Shown piece by piece: positions 20,569 through 33,104 of a DNA stretch of 64,000 bases. The stretch covers positions 1,674,001 through 1,738,000 of the forward strand of contig JAHYIO010000001.1 in the NCBI GenBank assembly GCA_020543525.1. Direction: 5' to 3'. The position numbers were made by a program, and so were the translations under genes. The stretch comes from Coriolopsis trogii (Eukaryota; Basidiomycota; Agaricomycetes; Polyporales; Polyporaceae). How positions within the stretch are numbered: the first letter of the stretch is position 1; each line of letters begins with the position of its first letter. Under the pieces are notes generated by a model that was not told the origin of the DNA, did no database searches, and worked only from the letters and a program-made list of their open reading frames with translations.

Positions 20569-21690
20569 ATGGTTGGACCTGCTTTCTTCGCTCTCCCAGC
20601 GCTCCTCCTCCCGCTCTCCGTCGCGGCCTCTCCCTTCCAACCTGGGAGACGCGCCGATGACGTGCCGTCGTATGTGCTGCAGAACGCACCTGTGGCGCAC
20701 CTGTATTCGCAGGAGCAGTGGTGGCCGTCCGATGTCGCCGTGCACCTCAGCCACGTCGTTCCCCAAATCGACATGACCGACGTCGCCTCCTCTGTGACGC
20801 TCCAGAGCATCTCCTCTTTGGGCGACAACGTGTTCCTCACGTCTACAGACGATGTCAACGACCAGCCCGACTGGATGACGTCGGACTATGGCAGGCCAGA
20901 CTCGTCCGGGCATAGTGCCGCACCTGCCACGATCGTGCTGGTGAACAAGCCTGGGGGCATTTTGGACGCATTCTTCTTCTACTTTTACTCTTTCGACCAT
21001 GGAGGGAAGGTAAGTGTCCCCCGCCGTGAGTTTGATCCTGTACTGATCGGGTTTCAGGTACTCGACATCGAGTTCGGTGACCATGTCGGTGATTGGGAGC
21101 ACACCATGCTCCGCTTCACGAACGGAACCCCGACAGCCTTCTACCTCTCCGCGCACTCCGGGGGGTCCGCGTACACTTTCGAGGCGACCGAGAAGACCAA
21201 CGGGCGCCCTACGGCATACATCGGGCTCGGGACTCACGCCAACTACGCTTCTGCGGGGAAGCACTGCCATGATCTGCCCGGAGACCTCTTGTGCGATCAG
21301 ACGGACGCGGGCCTGCTCTGGGACCCCGTCCTGAACTACCGCGCCTACTGGTACGACAGCGCGAGCGGCGCGTTCACCATCGCGGGTGGAGCGGGGTCTG
21401 GTGGGGAGCATATCGCGGATGAGGGCGCCGACTGGCTCAACTTCAAGGGCAAGTGGGGCGACGAGGAGTACCCGTTCCTAGAGCACGGGCAGTACTGCCT
21501 CAAAATTGGAGACTTGGTAGACGAGTGCCGCTTCGTGAGCGGGCCTACGGGTGAGTCTGCGGACGTCGACTGGAAACTGACGACACCACCTGACGTTGTT
21601 TTGGCCTATGTAGGGCCAATCGCGAAGAACCTTGGGCGGAGTGCTGTGTGCCAGAATGAGGACGGGTGCACGATCAAGACATCGTTGTGA
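20569..21690 (+). CDS. Vps62-like secretory-pathway protein
   Basis: Matches the Vps62/DUF946 family, named after a yeast gene affecting vacuolar sorting; its biochemical role is unclear. The ATG at 20569 begins a signal peptide (MVGPAFFALPALLLPLSVAA), which is why it is preferred to the upstream in-frame ATG at 20524. Family blocks follow: YVLQNAPVAHLYSQEQWWPS, HVGDWEHTMLRFTNG, YIGLGTHANYASAGKH and LLWDPVLNYRAYWYD. A 48-bp GT-AG intron (21010-21057) is a multiple of three and stop-free, so the frame also runs through unspliced; splicing gives the family-like GGKVLDIEFGDHVGDWEH. Length is about 357 residues. Confidence 0.83.
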   Translation: MVGPAFFALPALLLPLSVAASPFQPGRRADDVPSYVLQNAPVAHLYSQEQWWPSDVAVHLSHVVPQIDMTDVASSVTLQSISSLGDNVFLTSTDDVNDQPDWMTSDYGRPDSSGHSAAPATIVLVNKPGGILDAFFFYFYSFDHGGKVSVPRREFDPVLIGFQVLDIEFGDHVGDWEHTMLRFTNGTPTAFYLSAHSGGSAYTFEATEKTNGRPTAYIGLGTHANYASAGKHCHDLPGDLLCDQTDAGLLWDPVLNYRAYWYDSASGAFTIAGGAGSGGEHIADEGADWLNFKGKWGDEEYPFLEHGQYCLKIGDLVDECRFVSGPTGESADVDWKLTTPPDVVLAYVGPIAKNLGRSAVCQNEDGCTIKTSL

Positions 21691-22337
21691 GTTTCTGAGA
21701 CTGGTCAGTAAGACGTGATGCGTGTAGAACCTTGTGTATACCCACTGTATCATTACTTCCGGGCCATCGCTGTAGGATAGACGTGTGACATCGACGTCAA
21801 GCCTGCACTATGGGTGCCAGAGCGACATTGATCTGTTAGCGATGCACGATGATGGATGAGCAAGAGACCGTATGCCCATTGGGTACACCGTACAAAGTTC
21901 AAAACCGTGTCTCAGACGGCGGTCGCGGTGGCGGCGGCGGCGCGGAAGCTGTTGAATCGACTACGGCGACTACGGCGCGATTTGCCGTGAAATAGGCTTC
22001 TTGACGTATCGTCCCCACGCCCAAGTGCTTCCTATATGCTCTTTTGTCTTGCGAGGTTTGCACGAGGAGGATCACGAGTAACAAGATGGCGAGGATGTTG
22101 GTGGTGATGCGCACCTGAGATGGATATGGGGCTGCTGAAACGGAGATGGACGTCGACGTGGCTGAGGGGAGAGCCAGCTGAGGACATCTGGAGGGCGCCG
22201 GACGACGGCAGCAGCAGCTTGGAAGAGGACCACTCTGCAAGCGACGGCAATGACAGGCAGCTGAGGCCCTGCCCATTTCCCTCTTCGTGCCACTCCTTCT
22301 CTTCCTTTCTCTCTCCTCTCCCTCTCGCTGCGCGTAC

Positions 22338-24779
22338 ATGTCCTCACCCGCCTACGTCGTCCTCCCTCCGACCCCAATCGGCACCCCTGCCCCGCCCTCA
22401 CCCCGTGTGAACCGCACTCCCGACGAACGCTCCCTGCGACTCCCCGACCTCACCCATTCCTCAGAAGGGTCGACAGAACGCGAGCGCAGCTCGTCCGACA
22501 CCACCACCATTGTAACTATTTATTCAATGTACGAGGAAGAAGACGCCAGCAGCTGGTCTGCCGCCGCCGCGACAGCCGTCAGCCAAGTCGCACAGTCCCG
22601 CCCGTCGAGCCGCGACTTGAAGAACGGAGTACACATCGCAGGAACTGACAATCGGGTGTCGGCCTATCGCAACTCGTTCTTGCAGAACGATACCTCTGGG
22701 CTCGAGGACAGTGCGTTCTACGACTCTACTACCCCCCCTTACGATCTCCGTCGTGCCAGCATGGGCAAGCGATTGAGCGTCGCCGACAAACCCAGGCATT
22801 CCGTCGTCTCCGCTGGCTCTGTGCAGCTCGCATATGCAAACAGCAGGCCTCCCACTGTTTACCGGCAGTCGATCGTGGATGGTGTCGCAAGTAACTCCAG
22901 CGGTGCGCCGAGGCGGAGTAGCGGCTCAAGCTCTCACCACCGTCGTCCGTCTGGTCCAAGGAGTCGACCTCCATCTGCGGCTCATCAGGCTACAAACTCG
23001 ATAGAGTCAACGGCCAATGGCAGCAGTAGGCCCCCGTCTTTGGCCATACATACTCAAGAAGCCAAGCCCCTACCTCTCACACCACCCTTGACCCCTCTCG
23101 TCTCCGCACCCAGTACGCCCGTTGCACCATCACCGCGTCCTCGAGAATCGTCCCCTACGCCCTCGCCTGATCCTTCCCTCCGAGTGCCACCGGCAGCTCA
23201 CCTTTCTCCTGTTGTCTCACCACGAAGTTCCACATCCGTAGTAAGCACACCTGAAAGCAAGCATTCCGCAGTCATGCGCTCCGAGGGCGAGGATGTCGAC
23301 TCTTTCCATGTGCGGAGTACGTACGCGCAGCTTGATCAATGCGGCGTAAAGGGCGATGGGTACGAGGAGGGCGTAGAGCGCACGCGCGCGCGGGTGGGCG
23401 GGAGCCGCCAAAGCGAAATCCGCGCCATGCAGGCATTGGATGACGGGCATGAGAAGACGCGGGACCTCACGCCACAGGAGCTTGAGTTACTCCAGAGCCT
23501 CGATAGGTGCGTACAGCCCAGCATATTCGACCATAGCGGGCGCGCTGACATGCCAATAGGTACGGCTTCTTTACGACGCCCTCGCATGAGCGCCTCATAT
23601 CAATACCTGCTGCGCCACTGGAACGTCCGCTAGCGCATATAGCGACCGCGGTAACGTCGGCTCCACCCAACGCTACAACAATAGCTCGCCAACCCGAGCC
23701 ACGACCGTCGCTTAAGGAAATCTCTCGTGCGGACAAGTGGGGCCGAATGCTCGAACCCATATCCCGGGATGAAGGCGGGAATATCGAACTCTGGGGCGTC
23801 CGGCCTGCGAAGGAGCGCAAGTTTCGTCAAAGGGTCTACAAGGGTATACCTGATCGTTGGCGGTCTGCTGCTTGGGAGATCCTTATGTGTCGCTTCTCGC
23901 GGTCGGGCAAGACGGAGCTAAGGCAGTTAATGCGGGACTACAGAGAGGCTCTGGACAAGCCATCTTCTTATGATGTGCAGATCGACTTGGACGTACCGCG
24001 GACGATCAGTGGTCACGTCATGTTTCGTACACGATACGGCCAGGGGTATGTTCGCCTCCATTTACTCGATTAGGACCGTATCACTAACATACGGTGTAGA
24101 CAAAGATCACTATTCCACGTCTTGCACTCCCTCTCCCTACGCTGTGATACCTGCGGGTATTGTCAGGGTATGGGTCCCTTGGCGGCGACGCTCCTCTGTT
24201 ACTACGAGCCTGAGCGCGCGTATGCGTCGTTAGTCCGGCTACACGACTCGTACAGCATGCATTCGATCTTCAGTCCAGGGTTCCCTGGCCTCCTCGAGGC
24301 GATCTACATTCAGGAGCGCCTAACGGAGAAGATGCTCCCTGCGGTGTACGCGGCATTCAAGAAGCACATGGTCTCGACGACCTCGTACGCGACGAAGTGG
24401 TACATCACGCTGTTCGCGAACTCGGTACCGTTTCAGACACAACTCCGGTTGTGGGATGCATTTCTGCTGGAAGGACATGACATGTTCGTCGTTGTGGCTG
24501 TGGCTCTTGTGTGGGTCTACCGAGGTGAGTGCTCAGCTCGACCCGTTCTTTGGAACTGAGGCTCAATGCGTCACAGATCACATCACGTCTGATTCTGCAA
24601 ATTTTGAGACCATACTCTCTCTGCTGTCTTCGTTCTTTGTACCCGAAGACGAAGATGCGCTCCTTCTTTGGATAGAGAAAGTGCTAAGCGACAAAAAGCT
24701 TCGATCGGACATGGTGCGGTGGCGACAAGACTGGAGCCGGCTTGTCGCTTCTGGCGAGCACAACTCTGCTCTACTATAG
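22338..24779 (+). CDS. TBC-domain Rab GTPase-activating protein
   Basis: Regulator of membrane traffic that accelerates GTP hydrolysis by a Rab. The start chosen is the ATG at 22338 (MSSPAYVVLPPTPIGTP). The first 430 residues are a disordered Ser/Pro-rich region. An intron near 23506-23560 precedes the TBC domain. That domain has YKGIPDRWRSAAWEILM, then IDLDVPRTISGHVMF with the arginine finger (IxxDxxR), then YCQGMGPLAATLL with the glutamine finger (YxQG), and WDAFLLEGHDMFVVVAVAL. Both catalytic fingers are present. A final exon ends SGEHNSALL. Later introns lie near 24045-24100 and 24523-24576. The target Rab is unknown. Confidence 0.86.
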
Positions 24780-25858
24780 CATTCGGACGGACTCGACGCT
24801 CACGGACAACGCTTCTCCCCACATGTCATGCTCTCATCCTCCTCGCATTGGTTCCGCATTGCATTGGGTTCGTACTTCTGCACACTACTGTTGGGCTCTC
24901 CGTCTACCTGTGTGTTCATATCCTTCGTTTGGTTCCTGGATCTCTCTGGTCTCTATCCTCTGCATTACCTCATTCGCATCGTCATTCACTGCTCTCCGCA
25001 TTTCCTCTCGCACAATTATATTTCTACGTGCCAGGTACTAATCATGATACCACGTCGCCGTACCACTTACAGTAGCCACCCATCAGTTGACGACTATGTA
25101 TCAGTTGGGAAACCAGCCCGTTTGGGCTCAAGTGGAATACAAGGGCAGTATAGAGGAGCACCGCGAGGTTGCATCGGGATCGTGGAACAACGAGATAGCT
25201 TGATAAGAGGTAAGTCTGGTCAATGTCGTTGGTCCGTGTATGTGCTCTGTAATATTACCTTGGTGAGTAGACGCAACTAGCCTCTCATGGGTGCGCTGAC
25301 TTACGTTGCTCTTAGGACGATGTCTACACGGATACGGCGAGGTGTCTTGTTTTTCCTCAGTGCCCGCCGGCAGCATATGCTTCCATCCATTTAGTCTTTC
25401 GTCGAAAACTCTGATCTCACCTCGCGTCGAGGAGCGAAGCCATTTACGCACAATCCCTTCAGCCCAGAAAGGAAACTCGCTCACCGCGTGTCATGTGAGT
25501 TCGTCCTGATTTAGACGCGTCCTTGTATTCGAGGCGCAGGACGCGTCGCGTCTACCGAAATGGCAATCCTTATGTTCTCACAGTTTGCTAGCCTCGTTGA
25601 CGTGCATAAAAGAGCGCTGCCAGGGACGATCCTACCCCAGGCTTCGCTTCCAGCTTGCCCAACAACTACGTCGGCCACATCGAGCCTACTCGCCTATCAC
25701 TCCTAGGCCTCACCAAGTACTCCTCGGACACGCACCCGCCGAGCATACCCCGTCCACTCCACCAGCTTCGCGCTGCTACAACTTCACAACTAGGCCTGTG
25801 CACGCTTTGCCATACCACCGCATCACCGTTGCCCACCATTCCGAACATCCGCAACATC
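24780..25858. other. Interval without a supported gene
   Basis: Just over 1 kb with pyrimidine-rich, transcript-leader-like sequence at 25640-25850. No homologous coding frame was seen. Confidence 0.45.
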
Positions 25859-26062
25859 ATGTCTTCCCTCTATACCTCTCCCCCTTCTTCGCCTATGGGC
25901 AGCTTCTTCCCCACTGGCCCTGCATCCCCGCACGCGTTCTCGTCCTTCCAGCAGGACCCGCGCACGACACACAACATGTACGCCGCGCTCGCATCGAGCA
26001 CGAAACACAACCACAACACTACGCAAGGCCAGGCGCAGTCCGGCCAGACCCTGCGGAAGTAG
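25859..26062 (+). CDS. Small Ser/Pro-rich hypothetical protein
   Basis: 67-residue ORF starting MSSLYTSPPSSPMGSFFPTG and ending QSGQTLRK. It is hydrophilic and low-complexity, with no membrane segment or known domain. Support is limited to a good ATG context after a long CT-rich leader and a proteinaceous composition; it could be a small conserved fungal peptide or a chance frame. The preceding codons are open but contain no in-frame ATG. Confidence 0.4.
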   Translation: MSSLYTSPPSSPMGSFFPTGPASPHAFSSFQQDPRTTHNMYAALASSTKHNHNTTQGQAQSGQTLRK

Positions 26063-26833
26063 GCAGGTTTTGCGCCTGCTACGGTGGAGAATGACGGTCG
26101 GGTACCTTCCGCTGCCATCCTTGTCTGCGACGAGGTGGTAACGCACCCTATCCTTACGCGGTCGCGTCGTTTTCCCTTCACGCACCCTCCCATCCATACG
26201 CACGTCCGACGCTAGAGGGGGCTCTCCCTCTCTGCTTACCCCTCCTGATCCTCGCAAGGGGGACCGTCTGCGTTTCCATGACCACAAGACACAGTAGACA
26301 CCGTAAGCCAACCTTGGATCCTGTCCTCGCTGTCGTCTATTCCCGCACACCTACCCCTACTTCCCATGCATTGACATATTACGATCACCCTACTATTACC
26401 CCCTACCCGCGCTCACGCTTCCGTCATCATCGTTCGTCCTTCCCCGCATGATCCATAGTACTCCGCATAGCATCTGTCTCCATGGTTCCTTATTATCATC
26501 CTGCATTCCATTCCTCGGCACGTCTCATCCACGTCCCGCTTGTACACGCATCTGTAGAGGGTACATGTATCCATAGGCGATCCTTATTGTGAAGACAACT
26601 TCGATGTCAGTGTTGTAAACAATTGTGGGCATTACCTCATATGCCATTGAGTGTTGCCGCCCCACGTGGGCGTTAGCGGTATGTAATCCATTCGCCCAGA
26701 AATGTGTTGAACGTGTCGACCGACTTCAAATACTCGTCACTGACCTGAACCACAAGCCTACTTCCCGTAAATAAGAAGTCGGTAAGATTTTAGCCTTCAA
26801 TATATATATATACCTCTTAAACCGGCTTCTTAA
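26063..26833. other. Interval without a supported gene
   Basis: Pyrimidine-rich, then AT-rich sequence with a short TA run near 26800-26813, just upstream of the tRNA gene. No coding frame was recognised. Confidence 0.5.
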
Positions 26834-26915
26834 GGCGCTATAGCCAAGTGGTTACGGCGACAGATTAGAAATCTGTTCTCCTTTGGAGGCGCAGGTTCGA
26901 ATCCTGCTGGCGTCG
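26834..26915 (+). tRNA. tRNA-Ser (anticodon AGA)
   Basis: 82-nt cloverleaf. Acceptor arm GGCGCTA pairs with TGGCGTC (two G-U pairs) and is followed by discriminator G. The D arm begins TAGCCAAGTGGT. Anticodon stem ACAGA/TCTGT encloses loop TTAGAAA with anticodon AGA. A long variable arm (CTCCTTTGGAG) is typical of class II serine tRNA. The T arm is GCAGG-TTCGAAT-CCTGC. There is no intron. A T-run at about 26922-26926 fits a Pol III terminator. Confidence 0.95.
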
Positions 26916-27177
26916 AAGAATGTTTTTGGGAACTTTGTTTGTATTTTTTCCATACTCAGTCAGAATCGTTCCTACGTTTTCTGTCTTCAATTCATTTTCT
27001 CAAGGGATTTGAGAAATTCGACCTCCCAGAGTCGACATACACGCCCGGATTAATCTGGCCTCAGCGCCTATTGCCCTCATCGGATCGGGGGTTCGTCCGA
27101 ACTTACGCTACAAGCCTGCAGCTACCACGTTGCCGTTCGCTCTTCCTACCGTCTGCTTCAAGGAGGTTAGGGCTCAT

Positions 27178-30100
27178 ATGTCCCGGCACAAGCGGGCTAG
27201 GCCCACTGCTTATGAAGTCAGTTTTGGGGAGCAATCCCCAGCACTGTCAGAAGCAACATCACTTTCGGCGCGTGCCTCGTCCTCCTCTACAAGTGCTGTG
27301 GGTAGGAGCGGTATTCGCAAGAGGGCGCGGTATTCCCTCGCGTCAATCCTGGTAATATCGAAGCAGATCTACTTAAAACAAGGTGCATACTAACCGATAT
27401 GCATCGATGACAGGGCGAGAAGCAGCATAGAACAGAACAGCGCCAAGGCGGCCCGCCAGTGCCCAGTAAACCCGCTTGGTTGGGATTCAGACAGGTTGTG
27501 ACTTACTTCTTCAATTGCAGGACCGGCATATCAACCTACCGGAGATGATTTTTCAGAAGATGACCCCACTTTGGGACTACTTCTCGGAGAAGTCGACTCA
27601 GACAAGAAGGACGAGGAGCGTGTCGAAATCCTGGATCCAGAGGGTGAAGCGACGTCCGACAAACCCGTCCGACTCCTCTCGGGGTTTTCTGTTTTTGACT
27701 ATACACACAGACACGAGCTCGTTCCGTTGAACTGCTTGCATGACCCCGTTGGTAAGGAAGTTTACGATGATCTTCGGGCGGCCGGATACGTCGCGCCCGT
27801 TCTTGTCAACCAGGAAGATGCCGGGCAAGAGGATGACCTTGAGGACGAGGAGGAGCCGAGTCGGGTTTGCACCACAGTAATTTTGCGGTATTCCATAGAT
27901 TACAAGAAGCGCGCTGAGTACGACGCCCTTCCTTCGACTTTGTGCTGGACTCACCGCCAAGTTACTCATTTTCTGGCAGCCCGCTCTATATAGAGACCTC
28001 GCATGCTTGGTATATAATGTCAGACGCTGCTGAGGATTATCACAAGATCCACACGACATTTTATCGCCCACATAGAATTGCTCAAATGGTGATCTCCACT
28101 GCCGTGGAAGACAAGCAAATGACCCTGGAAGGATTTATCGAGACGTATGTGAATACCTGGGACCCGCTCCTTGTTGACGACATTACATTCAAAGATGTCA
28201 TTCTAGCGGTACGCTTTCATGTTTGTACATTTGGACGTTCGCTGTTGACTCCCAAAGCTCGCAGACACCACTGATCAAGACTATCCTCAAGGAGGACGAG
28301 CATGACTACTATCAAGACATTCGATATCGACCTTTCATACAAGAATTGCTCAAAATAGTCGACAACGCGACGTCTCCATATTACCACATCCAGCTTCCGC
28401 TCATAACCGCCTCTCGTTCGGGCCGTCGCCCCAACATCGGTGCTCGGTCCACCTCGAACAACAAAACATCTGGGGGAAAGTCCCACATTACCAACAAGGA
28501 CCTCGACGTTCTCCGTCCGGAGAACCAAAATCCGACGCATGTCACTCCTTTTGTGGCTAATCTCGCGCTGGGACTTTTTCACGAGCACCTGCAGGTGGTT
28601 GGGGCACCTATCAAGCCACCAAACTACCGGGCCCATCAGAAGGAAGTCAACTCCCAGCTGCGCACACTGCTCACTCGAGGCTTGATGGTGCACCCGAGGA
28701 TCTCCTTTCCTGCCAATGCGCGCCTTTATGATGAATATTGGAAATCGGTGAACATTCTCCGTGAAGGTGACGGCAGCGAACTGTGCACCGAGACCTACAG
28801 TGCGAGTGTTGAACGTAGTGGAAGCCCGCGCTATAAGCTGATCTCATTACTGTCTCGTAGGTCGGTGATTGCATAGTCGTCAGCGCGGGGGCGTGGAAAG
28901 ACCGCGAGGTCACTCAGATTCCTCAAGATCTATCCGACATCCCTGCAAACGCCCTCCTCGCCGATTATCTCTGGTATGACGTTTTCTAATTGTTGCTCTC
29001 ATTGTTGACACATTCATTAGGTTCGCGAAAATCATCTTCATCGACCAACGTACCAAGAATATCCATGTACAATGGTTCGAACATTCGTCCAAGACCTACC
29101 TGGGTGGGATCTCAGACCCCCAAGAGCTGTTCCTCTGTCCGCTCTGCGGAACCCTCAACCTCTCGGAATTAGAGATATTAGCAAAGGTGAACGTGAAACA
29201 CCCACGACCCGAAGATGGTTTGAAGCCATGCGACTTCTTCTACAAGTCTGTCGGCCTGTTGTCCGCTAGGAGTGTTGCGTAGTCGGCTAACGCACATCTC
29301 ATCAGCTTCGTCTACAACCCGGCAGACGGGTCCTTCACGGACGTGGATACTCATGAATCGCAGGTCCTGAGCGCGTTGTCACCGCCAGACAACTGCCCGG
29401 TTTGTCTCCTTGCCGTGCAGCAGGATGAGGAGATCAACCCGTCGCTGAACAAGGACAGCATTCGACACCTTGGGATCACGTACCATCGAGAAGACTACGT
29501 GCTCATCCACGGCACGGAAGGTCCTGGACGGATTGGACGGATCGTAGACATTCATGCGAAGAAGAGTTCTTCCACGGTCAGCGTTCAAGTTTTGGGGCGG
29601 ATGGTGGATATTATGCCCGCATCCGGCGACCTTCTTCCGGGACACAAATACGCAGACGAAGTAAGTTCCTGCCATGCCTTGGCTGTCAGTCGTCTCACAC
29701 TACGCATGTCTAGCGAGAGTTGTACTTCATGAACGAGGAGCCTTTGGTGGTAGAGACGAGGGACCTTCTCAAGCGATGCATCGTCCTGCACCACAAAGCC
29801 GTGCCAAACCTTCAGGCTTGGCTGCGACAGTCACCTCTCCACTTTTACGTGAGGTATCACAGCGTATCGAAGCAAATCTCGTACCGCGGGCTGGTCAAGA
29901 TGAAGTGTTCGCAAGTTCCCGTCTGCCAGGTTTGCTATAAGGAGCATAGGAAACGAATGAGGGAGCTCGAAGACTTCTCCAGCAGACCGGAAGGTCGCTT
30001 ACGGGCGTTCGACCCCTTCGCGGGGGTTGGCGCCTTTGGGATGGCCATGGAGAACACGAGGACAGTGAAAGTTACTCACGCGGTTGAGATATCCCCCAGC

Positions 30101-32031
30101 GCCGCCGCGACACTCAAGTCAGTTTTCACTTTCGCATGCATACACGCAGATGAGCTCATAGATACTGCAGGAAGAATGCGCCTGACATGGTTGTCTACAA
30201 CCAGTGTGCCAACGTGGTCCTCAAGTATACCGTCAAGTCTCATGCTGGACAGCTTGATGATACTCCTATGGATATCAACGAGACTGCGTGCCTCCCTCCG
30301 CCACCGCAGCGGAAAGATATCGACTGCGTTATTGCAGGCTTTCCATGGTGCGATGTTGTCTCTTGTATCTACATTCGCCCCCAATTTTCTCCACGGTTCG
30401 CTCCGATCTCGCCGACTTTACCTGACACGGACCTCTTACAGTCAGCCACACTCAAGCTTGAATATGTTCCAGAAGGCCCATGACCGGAAGAGCCATCTGA
30501 TGCTCACTCTGCTATCTTGGGTCGACTACCTGCGTCCGAAGTATTGTTTCTTCGAGAACGTCAGGGGCTTCCTCAGCTACAAGCTGCACGCATCCCAAGC
30601 GTCAAGATACCGAGTAGAAGGCGGGATCGATAAGGGTGGCCTCAAGTTTCTCGTACATGCACTCCTTTCACTGGGGCGAGCGAATCCTTCCGTCTATCGT
30701 TGCCATATCGTCGCTGACCTCTGCCGACTCTCTCACAGGTACCAAGTCCGGTTCGGGTTGCTGCAAGCCGGACACTACGGCACCCCACAGTCCCGGGTGC
30801 GATTCTTCCTCGTCGCGTCTCTACGTTCATACCCGCTCCCACAACTCCCACAACCGACGCACGACTCGATCATCAACGACGCCCTCGAGCTCAAGCTCTC
30901 AGCCGAAGTGTCGTTCAAACCGATCCTGACCGCGCGCGGGACCGCACTGTTCAGGCACGTCTCCGTCCGGGACGCGATAGACGATCTGCTGCCGTGGGAC
31001 TGGTACGCACACGTTCTACGACCCGACGCGTTCCTCGTGACCGCTCACATTCTGCTCCATCACGTACAGGAAGGATCCACACAGACTCAACACTCTGGGG
31101 CCGCGGCGGAGGACGCCGGGGGTCATCGCCGTGGAGTGCGACTCGGCCAAGGGCAAGTCGTGCGGGCCGAAACTGAACAGGATCGAGGACGCGTACGCGC
31201 GCCCGCCGCGGACGTCGTTCCAGGCCGAGTGCCGCAGAGAGCCGGCGACGGAGCACATCCAGCACATCACGCGGACGTTCAAGCCCCCGGTCGTAGAGCG
31301 GTGCGCGTCGATGACTTTTTTCTTGACTCCTTGCTACCTGACTTTGTTGTGGGGCTCGTTTCTGACGATCGGTCGGTTGTGTCCTTCTGGCAGAGTGACG
31401 AACATCCCCGTTCGGCCGGATGCGGATTATCGAGGTCCGTGTGTCCTCCGGTCATGTACTCATCATCGCGGATTTTGATTCCTCTGCGCCTTGCCAGATC
31501 TCCCGGGAGTGCTGTGGGAATGGCAGAACTCGAACCCTGCGTCTGCGGTCGCCCAACGAGGGTTCCGACCAGGCTTCTACGGGAGGCTCGACGGCGACAA
31601 GTGGTTTCATACGACGGTGACGAACGTGGAGCCGATGGCCAAGCAGTGCAGGGTCCTCCACTATGAGGTGAGAGTCGACTCTAGTCGCTTCGGGTATACT
31701 CTGGTACTTACGGGCTTTGACAGCGCCTGCGGATCCTCAGCGTCCGCGAACTCGCGCGCTCGCAGGGGTTCCCGGACTGGTTTGTCTTCGTCGCGTGCGA
31801 CGGGAGCATTGTCACTGTAAGGGCCCGCTCGTTCTCTCTCTCTACCTCACTCTAGATTGCGTTCGTGCCCTGACGTGCCAGCCTTTCTCGCAGATGCATC
31901 GACAGATCGGGAACGCGGTGCCGTGGCAGATCGGAGAAGCGTTGGGGCGGGAGCTGCGCGAGGCCATGTACATGAAGTGGGTCAAAGATCGCACAGAGGC
32001 TGAAATCGTGCCGGATTCGGACTCGGAGTGA
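27178..32031 (+). CDS. Dnmt1-type DNA (cytosine-5) methyltransferase
   Basis: Maintenance-type methyltransferase with the basidiomycete order RFD, BAH, BAH, catalytic domain. The ATG at 27178 begins MSRHKRARPTAYEVSFGEQS. The replication-foci-like region covers about 27620-28880 (VRLLSGFSVFDYTHRHELV). BAH1 includes GDCIVVSAGAWKDREVTQIP. BAH2 includes YHREDYVLIHGTEGPGRIGR. Catalytic motifs: I FDPFAGVGAFG near 30011; IV GFPCQPHS, formed by splicing at about 30349-30441 and holding the catalytic Cys; VI FENVRGF near 30553; VIII QAGHYGTPQSRVRFF near 30766; X QIGNAVPWQIG near 31906. All key motifs are present across more than ten introns, so it is probably active. No zinc-finger CXXC was seen. Retrotransposons in the window are plausible targets. 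Confidence 0.88.
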
Positions 32032-32952
32032 AGTCTTCATGTGTGAATCGGTCGAGGCTATTAGTACGTGTGCTTTCGAGGCGGTCGATGGGTGGACATT
32101 TAGAGGATATTCTCAGTGCTGGATGTCACATTTGCTATGTATTCAAGCCGTGTTTTGTAAAGGAGCACGATATGATGGGAGACTACATGTTAGCCTTCCT
32201 ACATGGTGGGCACTGGTTACCTTGAAACGTGTTGCACGAGCGCGCTTGGTATGTGTATGTATGGCCGATGCGGTCGCTACGGGCCGGCGATAGCGGATTG
32301 TGCACGTCTGCGCTCGGGGAAGTCGGTCAAAATCGGTGCAGCGGCGAGTAGCGGATGACAGGGAAGATGCGGCTGGGTCAAGGGGTGTGCGTGTGAAGGG
32401 AGAACTGTCGCGAGCCGTGACGGTGTTTGTGCTGTGGATGGTCGAGGCAGTATATCTGGCAAGGAACGCGACAGAGGTATGCAGGCTTCTAGATGTGATA
32501 GATATCGCGGGACGGAGAGTGAGTGAGCTCGATTAGGTCGCATATATGCTGCATGGCCCCGCCGCCCGTCTCGGACACTATGATGTCCGGACTGGGGTAG
32601 TATACAGGTAAATATGTACTGAACCGCGTCTTGGACGCTCTGGAGCCAGAAAGTGAACCTTCTGAGTCAGGCCGGCCCAGCTCGCCTCAGAGCCCCTCGG
32701 AGGATGGAACGCGATCACTGTCTCAGTGTCTGAACTTGATCCCACAAGCGAGTCCATTCACATTTTATTGCGATTATTCTATACTGACCTGCTCATGTAC
32801 TTTCTTCAAGTTGAGTGGAGCACCACCCCGTCGAGGAAAGCTTGGAGGGTTATGTCCTGTGTAAGAGTTTGACAACGACTGCGTAGTCTGCGGAATGTCC
32901 TTAGCCTACTAGGTGCGTGCTGCTCCGAGTCCGTCTCGCTGAAGGCGTCTAA
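32032..32952. other. Interval without a supported gene
   Basis: Follows the methyltransferase stop and ends at the outer inverted repeat at 32953. Only short unsupported frames are present. Confidence 0.5.
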
Positions 32953-33020
32953 TAGGGCTGCTCAATTCTTGTGGACGCTGGACGTTGGACGCGTTTAGAG
33001 CACTTTGATGGACGCGATGG
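32953..33020 (+). repeat. Outer inverted repeat, left arm
   Basis: Begins TAGGGCTGCTCAATTC; the first 43 bp match 33939-33981 perfectly as a reverse complement. Similarity continues imperfectly inward. It contains repeated GGACG units. The TAGGG start resembles hAT-type ends, but no 8-bp target duplication was found. Confidence 0.75.
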
Positions 33021-33104
33021 TGTAAGCGAGAACAGCCGACCTGCGCGCGCTTCTGCCCTTTCGGTGGCGTCAACGCTGTCCCACCATCTCCCGCAAGATG
33101 CATA

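Noticed and set aside
20437..21411. 324-codon open frame antisense to the Vps62-like gene
   Set aside because: It is the mirror of a well-supported coding exon, with Arg/Val/Gly-rich shadow composition and no domain.
30642..31666. A second gene suggested by frames running past the methyltransferase catalytic domain
   Set aside because: Frame changes coincide with GT-AG introns, and motif X reappears at 31906, so this is one gene.
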